This document shows, in pieces, positions 6,302-9,478 of a stretch of DNA of 9,478 nt (position 1 is its first letter; each line of letters starts with the position of its first letter). The notes beneath the pieces were generated by a model, which saw only the letters and a program-made list of their open reading frames with translations, had not been told where the DNA came from and made no database searches. The position numbers were made by a program, and so were the translations under genes. This DNA is from an uncultured Bacilli bacterium (GTDB taxonomy: Bacteria > Bacillota_I > Bacilli_A > RF39 > UBA660), in contig CAKOLN010000020.1 of the NCBI GenBank assembly GCA_934096075.1, forward strand, positions 1-9,478, given 5' to 3'.

Positions 6302-6310
6302 TGTTATAAT
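6302..6310 (+). promoter_or_regulatory. Extended -10 upstream of the small-protein/kinase pair
   Basis: TGTTATAAT gives a perfect TATAAT (6305-6310) with a TGn extension. The spacer and -35 region falls in an A-run at the end of paralogue B, and no -35 is seen. The predicted start near 6317 lies 27 bases before ATG 6344. No terminator separates this from paralogue B, so read-through may add to it. Confidence 0.6.
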
Positions 6311-6343
6311 TAATTCAGATAATAAAAGAAAAGAGGTATAACT

Positions 6344-6604
6344 ATGTCAAAAGAAAAAGATCCTTTTATAACAGATAAACCATTAATAGATCATAGTATA
6401 GAATATAACTACGACAAATTACCTAAATATCTAATAGGATTAATACATGAATTAGAAGAGTTAGATAAAAAGGGTGATTGGTTTAACTATGATATTAAAT
6501 TTTCTATATTAGAAATTGAAGCTAAGTCTTACTATCGTGATGGAATTATAACAGAATATGATTTTAAAACTATATTAAGTAAATATGGGTGGTTATATGA
6601 TTAA
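6344..6604 (+). CDS. Small protein (86 aa) coupled to HipA/CtkA-like kinase, possible antitoxin or partner
   Basis: Not recognised by family. It is soluble and largely acidic, with a polar N-terminus (about 1-25), a helix around KYLIGLIHELEELDKKG (28-44), then FNYDIKFSILEIEAKSYYRDG (47-67) and TEYDFKTILSKYGWLYD at the end (70-86). AAGAGGT at 6331-6337 precedes ATG 6344 by six bases. Its stop overlaps the start of the kinase gene by eight bases (ATGATTAA), the tight coupling typical of toxin-antitoxin and other two-subunit operons. It does not show an obvious helix-turn-helix of HipB type, and it looks helical, unlike the beta-rich HipS. The partner or antitoxin role is inferred from gene order only. 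Confidence 0.72.
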   Translation: MSKEKDPFITDKPLIDHSIEYNYDKLPKYLIGLIHELEELDKKGDWFNYDIKFSILEIEAKSYYRDGIITEYDFKTILSKYGWLYD

Positions 6605-7544
6605 AATAGAAAACTTTGATTTAACAGTTCCAAGTGGAATAAGCTATGGTGGACATAGTGGTAGTAAAAAGGGAATAATTATTGATGGTGAAAGATGGTT
6701 TTTAAAATATCCTAAATCAACAAAAAGTATGGATGTAAAAGGACTATCTTACACGACAACTCCAATATCAGAATATCTTGGTTCACATATTTATGAATTA
6801 ATAGGTTTAGAAACTCATGAAACTAAGCTGGGGATTGCTAATGAAAAGGTAGTAGTCGCATGTAAAGATTTCCTAAATAACAATGAAAGTATAATTGATT
6901 ATACTATGATAAAAAATGAATATGATGAAAATATAGAGAAGGCAATTGAAAAATTAACATCAACTACAAAACTAAATTCAAATCATAATTTAGAAGAAGT
7001 TATTCTTATTATGAATGAAAATCCATATTTTAAAAAAATTCCTTTACTTAAAGAAAGATTTTGGGATATGTTTGTTATAGATGCATTTATAAATAATAAT
7101 GATAGAAATGAAGGAAATTGGGGATTAGTTTTAGATAAAGATAATAATATGTTAAAAGTATCTCCAGTGTTTGATAATGGTTCATCATTTTATAATAAAT
7201 CTAGTGATGAAAAATTAATTAATATTTCACAAGATCCATTTAAATTTAAGCAATCAGTTTATGATAGTTCAATATCTGTATATAAATTAAATGGAAAATC
7301 AATAAATCCAGTAAAATATATTGAGAGCATGGTAAATGAAGAATGTAATAAATCAGTGTTGAGAATAGTACCTAAAATTAATATTGATAAAATAAAAGAA
7401 TTATTTAATGAAGTACCAGAAGAATATAATAATTTAAAAGTATTTAGCAAAGCACAAAGAGAATACTATTTAGATTCATTAATATATAAATATGATAATG
7501 TATTATTACCAGTATATAATGAATTATTAAATAAACAACATTAA
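6597..7544 (+). CDS. HipA/CtkA-like serine/threonine kinase (compact, HipA_C-type)
   Basis: Protein kinase-like toxin fold of the HipA superfamily, 315 residues against about 440 for E. coli HipA. It therefore lacks the HipA N-terminal subdomain and is nearer in size to Helicobacter CtkA. Visible motifs: Gly/Ser-rich YGGHSGSKKGI (17-27), the probable ATP-binding Lys37 in RWFLKYPK, SEYLGSHIYELIG (58-70) with Glu59, the catalytic loop FINNNDRNEGNWG (164-176) with Asp169 and Asn174, and the metal-binding Asp193 in SPVFDNGSSF. All catalytic positions appear intact. The C-terminal part is helical. ATG 6597 is chosen because GGGTGG at 6587-6592 stands before it; the upstream in-frame ATG 6585 would add four residues and overlap that site. 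Its natural target cannot be read from sequence. Confidence 0.85.
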   Translation: MIKIENFDLTVPSGISYGGHSGSKKGIIIDGERWFLKYPKSTKSMDVKGLSYTTTPISEYLGSHIYELIGLETHETKLGIANEKVVVACKDFLNNNESIIDYTMIKNEYDENIEKAIEKLTSTTKLNSNHNLEEVILIMNENPYFKKIPLLKERFWDMFVIDAFINNNDRNEGNWGLVLDKDNNMLKVSPVFDNGSSFYNKSSDEKLINISQDPFKFKQSVYDSSISVYKLNGKSINPVKYIESMVNEECNKSVLRIVPKINIDKIKELFNEVPEEYNNLKVFSKAQREYYLDSLIYKYDNVLLPVYNELLNKQH

Positions 7545-7555
7545 ATCGAAATTTG

Positions 7556-7630
7556 ACCGAATGAAAAACCTACAAATCACCGAATAAAAAAGTTACAAAT
7601 CACCGAATAAAAATCTACAAATCACCGAAT
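7556..7630 (+). repeat. Tandem 22-23 bp direct repeats (three full units, one partial)
   Basis: The core TACAAATCACCGAAT begins at 7571, 7594 and 7616 (spacings 23 and 22), identical in all three copies, with A-rich linkers between. A partial copy, ACCGAAT at 7556-7562, lies 23 bases before the first matching core, preceded by a degraded half. No further copies were noticed elsewhere in the window. The period is close to two DNA turns, so successive copies would face the same side of the helix. This fits an operator or iteron array, or the multiple-repeat end of an IS21-type element. No transposase gene is in the window. Confidence 0.9.
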
Positions 7631-7664
7631 TTGCTAAAAATATATATTTTAACTTATGTATTTT

Positions 7665-7696
7665 AGAGAAAACCATATAGTGTTTTCTCTTATTTT
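7665..7696 (+). terminator. Hairpin between repeats and lepA, likely terminator
   Basis: AGAGAAAAC (7665-7673) pairs perfectly with GTTTTCTCT (7682-7690) around an eight-base loop, followed by TATTTTA. The T tract is imperfect. It would end transcripts from the kinase operon, and its tail merges into the lepA promoter. Confidence 0.6.
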
Positions 7697-7697
7697 A

Positions 7698-7706
7698 TGG
7701 TATACT
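7698..7706 (+). promoter_or_regulatory. Extended -10 of lepA
   Basis: TGGTATACT contains TATACT (7701-7706) with a TGG extension. No good -35 is seen. The predicted start near 7713 coincides with AGGTGG (7712-7717), the lepA ribosome site, so the leader would be about ten bases. Confidence 0.5.
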
Positions 7707-7721
7707 CATCTAGGTGGTTAC

Positions 7722-9478
7722 ATGCAAGATAAAATTAGAAATTTCTCTATAATAGCGCATATAGATCATGGAAAAAGTACTCTAGCTGATAGAATACTTG
7801 ATGTATGTGGTAATGTTACAGAAAGAGAAAAGAAAGAACAATTATTAGATAATATGGATATAGAGAGAGAAAGAGGTATTACTATTAAATTAAATGCAGT
7901 AGAACTTAAATATAAAGGTTATACATTACATTTAATAGATACTCCAGGACATGTAGATTTCTCTTATGAAGTTAGTAGAAGTCTAGCTGCTTGTGAAGGA
8001 GCAATATTAGTAGTAGATGCTACTCAAGGAATAGAAGCACAAACTTTAGCTAATCTATATCTAGCTTTAGAGAATGACTTAACAATAATACCTGTTATAA
8101 ATAAAATAGATTTACCTAATGCAGATCCTGAAAGAGTAAAGAAAGAATTAATAGATACAATAGGATTTGATTATGATGAAATATTATGTGTAAGTGGTAA
8201 AACTGGAGAAGGTGTACCAGAATTAATGGATGCAGTAATAGAAAGAATACCAGCACCTGTTAGTAAAGAAAAATCTTTAAGAGCATTAATATTTGATAGT
8301 TATTTTGATTCATATAAAGGAATAGTAGTGCTTGTTAGAATAGTAGATGGTAAAATTAAAATAAAAGATAAAATTAAAATGATATCTACTGGAGCTGTGT
8401 ATGAAGTAATAAGTTTAGGTAAAACTACTCCTAAAGATAGTCCAAGAGAAGAATTAGATGCTGGAGAAGTAGGATATATAACAGCTAGTATTAAAAGTAT
8501 AGAAGATGTAAGAGTAGGAGATACTATAGTATTGGAAGGTTCTAATTTAGAAGCATTACCTGGTTATAAACCAATGAAACCTATGGTATACTGTGGGTTA
8601 TATCCAATTGATTCAAGTAAATATGTTAACTTAAAAGAAGCTTTAATGAAACTAAAATTAAATGATGCAGCATTAATGTTTGAACCAGAAAAAAGTGATG
8701 CATTAGGATTTGGATTTAGATGTGGATTCTTAGGATTATTACATATGGAAATAATAGAAGAAAGAATAGAAAGAGAATTCAATATAGAATTAATAGCGAC
8801 AAGTCCTAGTGTTATATATGAAGTGAATCTTAATAGTGGAGAAACTATATATATAGATAGTCCTAGTAAAATGCCTGATTTATCTAAAGTAAATAATATA
8901 AAAGAACCTTATGTTAAAACTAATATATTTGTACCTAATGAATATGTAGGAGCTGTTATGGAACTATGTCAAGATAAAAGAGGAATATATGTTAATGTAA
9001 ATTATATTGATTCTAAAAGAGTAGATGTAATATATGAATTACCTTTGAGTGAAATAGTATATGATTTCTTTGATAAATTAAAATCTTTTACTAAAGGATA
9101 TGCTTCATTTGATTATGAATTTATTGGTAATAAAGAAAGTAAATTAGTTAAACTAGATATATTACTTAATGGAGAAATAGTAGATGCATTAAGTATAATA
9201 GTACATAAAGATGATGCTTATAGAAGAGGTAAAGTAATAGTAGAAAACTTAAAGAAGATTATTCCTAGACAGATGTTTACAGTTCCTATACAAGCTAGTA
9301 TTGGTTCTAGAGTAATCGCAAGAGAGACTTTATCAGCAATGAAAAAGAATGTACTAGCTAAATGTTATGGGGGAGATGTATCTAGAAAAAGAAAACTATT
9401 AGAAAAACAAAAAGAAGGTAAAAAAAGAATGAAACAAGTTGGTAGTGTAGAAGTACCACAAGAAGCATTTTTGTCTGT
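7722..9478 (+). CDS. lepA: Elongation factor 4 (LepA), C-terminus cut by window end
   Basis: Ribosome-associated translational GTPase implicated in back-translocation and 30S assembly or initiation. 585 codons plus two bases are present with no stop. The family is about 600 residues, so only a short tail is missing beyond VPQEAFLS. GTPase motifs: G1 AHIDHGKST (12-20), the G2 region RGITIK (51-56), G3 DTPGH (73-77), G4 NKID (127-130) and G5 SGKTG (158-162). Domain II, the EF-G III/V-like parts (GFGFRCGFLGLLHMEI) and the LepA-specific C-terminal domain (RQMFTVPIQASIGSRVIARE, then AKCYGGDVSRKRKLLEKQK) follow in order. ATG 7722 has AGGTGG at 7712-7717. This reading frame runs off the right edge. 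Confidence 0.97.
   Translation, partial: MQDKIRNFSIIAHIDHGKSTLADRILDVCGNVTEREKKEQLLDNMDIERERGITIKLNAVELKYKGYTLHLIDTPGHVDFSYEVSRSLAACEGAILVVDATQGIEAQTLANLYLALENDLTIIPVINKIDLPNADPERVKKELIDTIGFDYDEILCVSGKTGEGVPELMDAVIERIPAPVSKEKSLRALIFDSYFDSYKGIVVLVRIVDGKIKIKDKIKMISTGAVYEVISLGKTTPKDSPREELDAGEVGYITASIKSIEDVRVGDTIVLEGSNLEALPGYKPMKPMVYCGLYPIDSSKYVNLKEALMKLKLNDAALMFEPEKSDALGFGFRCGFLGLLHMEIIEERIEREFNIELIATSPSVIYEVNLNSGETIYIDSPSKMPDLSKVNNIKEPYVKTNIFVPNEYVGAVMELCQDKRGIYVNVNYIDSKRVDVIYELPLSEIVYDFFDKLKSFTKGYASFDYEFIGNKESKLVKLDILLNGEIVDALSIIVHKDDAYRRGKVIVENLKKIIPRQMFTVPIQASIGSRVIARETLSAMKKNVLAKCYGGDVSRKRKLLEKQKEGKKRMKQVGSVEVPQEAFLS

Noticed and set aside
6289..6307. ATAAC/GTTAT inverted repeat over the 6302-6310 promoter as an operator
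   Set aside because: Only five base pairs in very AT-rich DNA, easily chance. Not listed as a feature.
7259..7450. Minus-strand ORF within the kinase gene
   Set aside because: Shadow of the kinase coding frame, no start signals.
7556..7630. CRISPR array
   Set aside because: The linkers between cores are only 7-8 A-rich bases and alike, so they are not unique spacers of CRISPR length, and there are no cas genes.
8564..8782. Minus-strand ORF within lepA
   Set aside because: Antisense to a conserved LepA region, no start signals.

Overview
The window is very AT-rich, with G+C by eye in the high twenties of percent. It reads as a low-GC Bacillota chromosome of the Bacilli/Erysipelotrichales/RF39 kind. 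The evidence is the infC-rpmI-rplT operon with an attenuator leader, near-exclusive AGA arginine codons, AGGAGG-type ribosome binding sites and very short leaders. A FemAB-type peptidoglycan ligase argues for a cell wall, so this is not a mycoplasma. Tryptophan is read as TGG, and all eleven visible stops are TAA or TAG. The species cannot be fixed from this window.

Layout. Positions 1-1413 hold a leader attenuator, infC (with an AUA start), rpmI, rplT (with an unusual C-terminal domain) and a terminator. Positions 1435-2218 carry two small orphan genes, the second with its own near-consensus promoter. Positions 2228-3493 (minus) encode a FemX/MurM-like aminoacyltransferase that converges on the second orphan gene across a shared hairpin. 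Positions 3494-3599 are a divergent promoter region, followed by enolase and its terminator. Positions 4855-7544 form a same-strand accessory block. It contains two tandem paralogous proteins with an HExxH zinc-peptidase motif, then an 86-residue protein overlapping a compact HipA/CtkA-type kinase. Positions 7556-7630 are a tandem array of 22-23 bp repeats. A hairpin and lepA (EF-4) follow, with lepA cut by the window end about a dozen residues short of the family's usual length.

The housekeeping genes (IF-3, L35, L20, EF-4, enolase) are ordinary translation and glycolysis functions. The accessory block between enolase and lepA is the best candidate for an uncharacterised system: two zincin-like proteins with no secretion signal, next to a small-protein/kinase pair arranged like a toxin-antitoxin operon, and bounded by direct repeats. 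A role in toxin-antitoxin, phage defence or an element remnant is inference and is not shown by the sequence.
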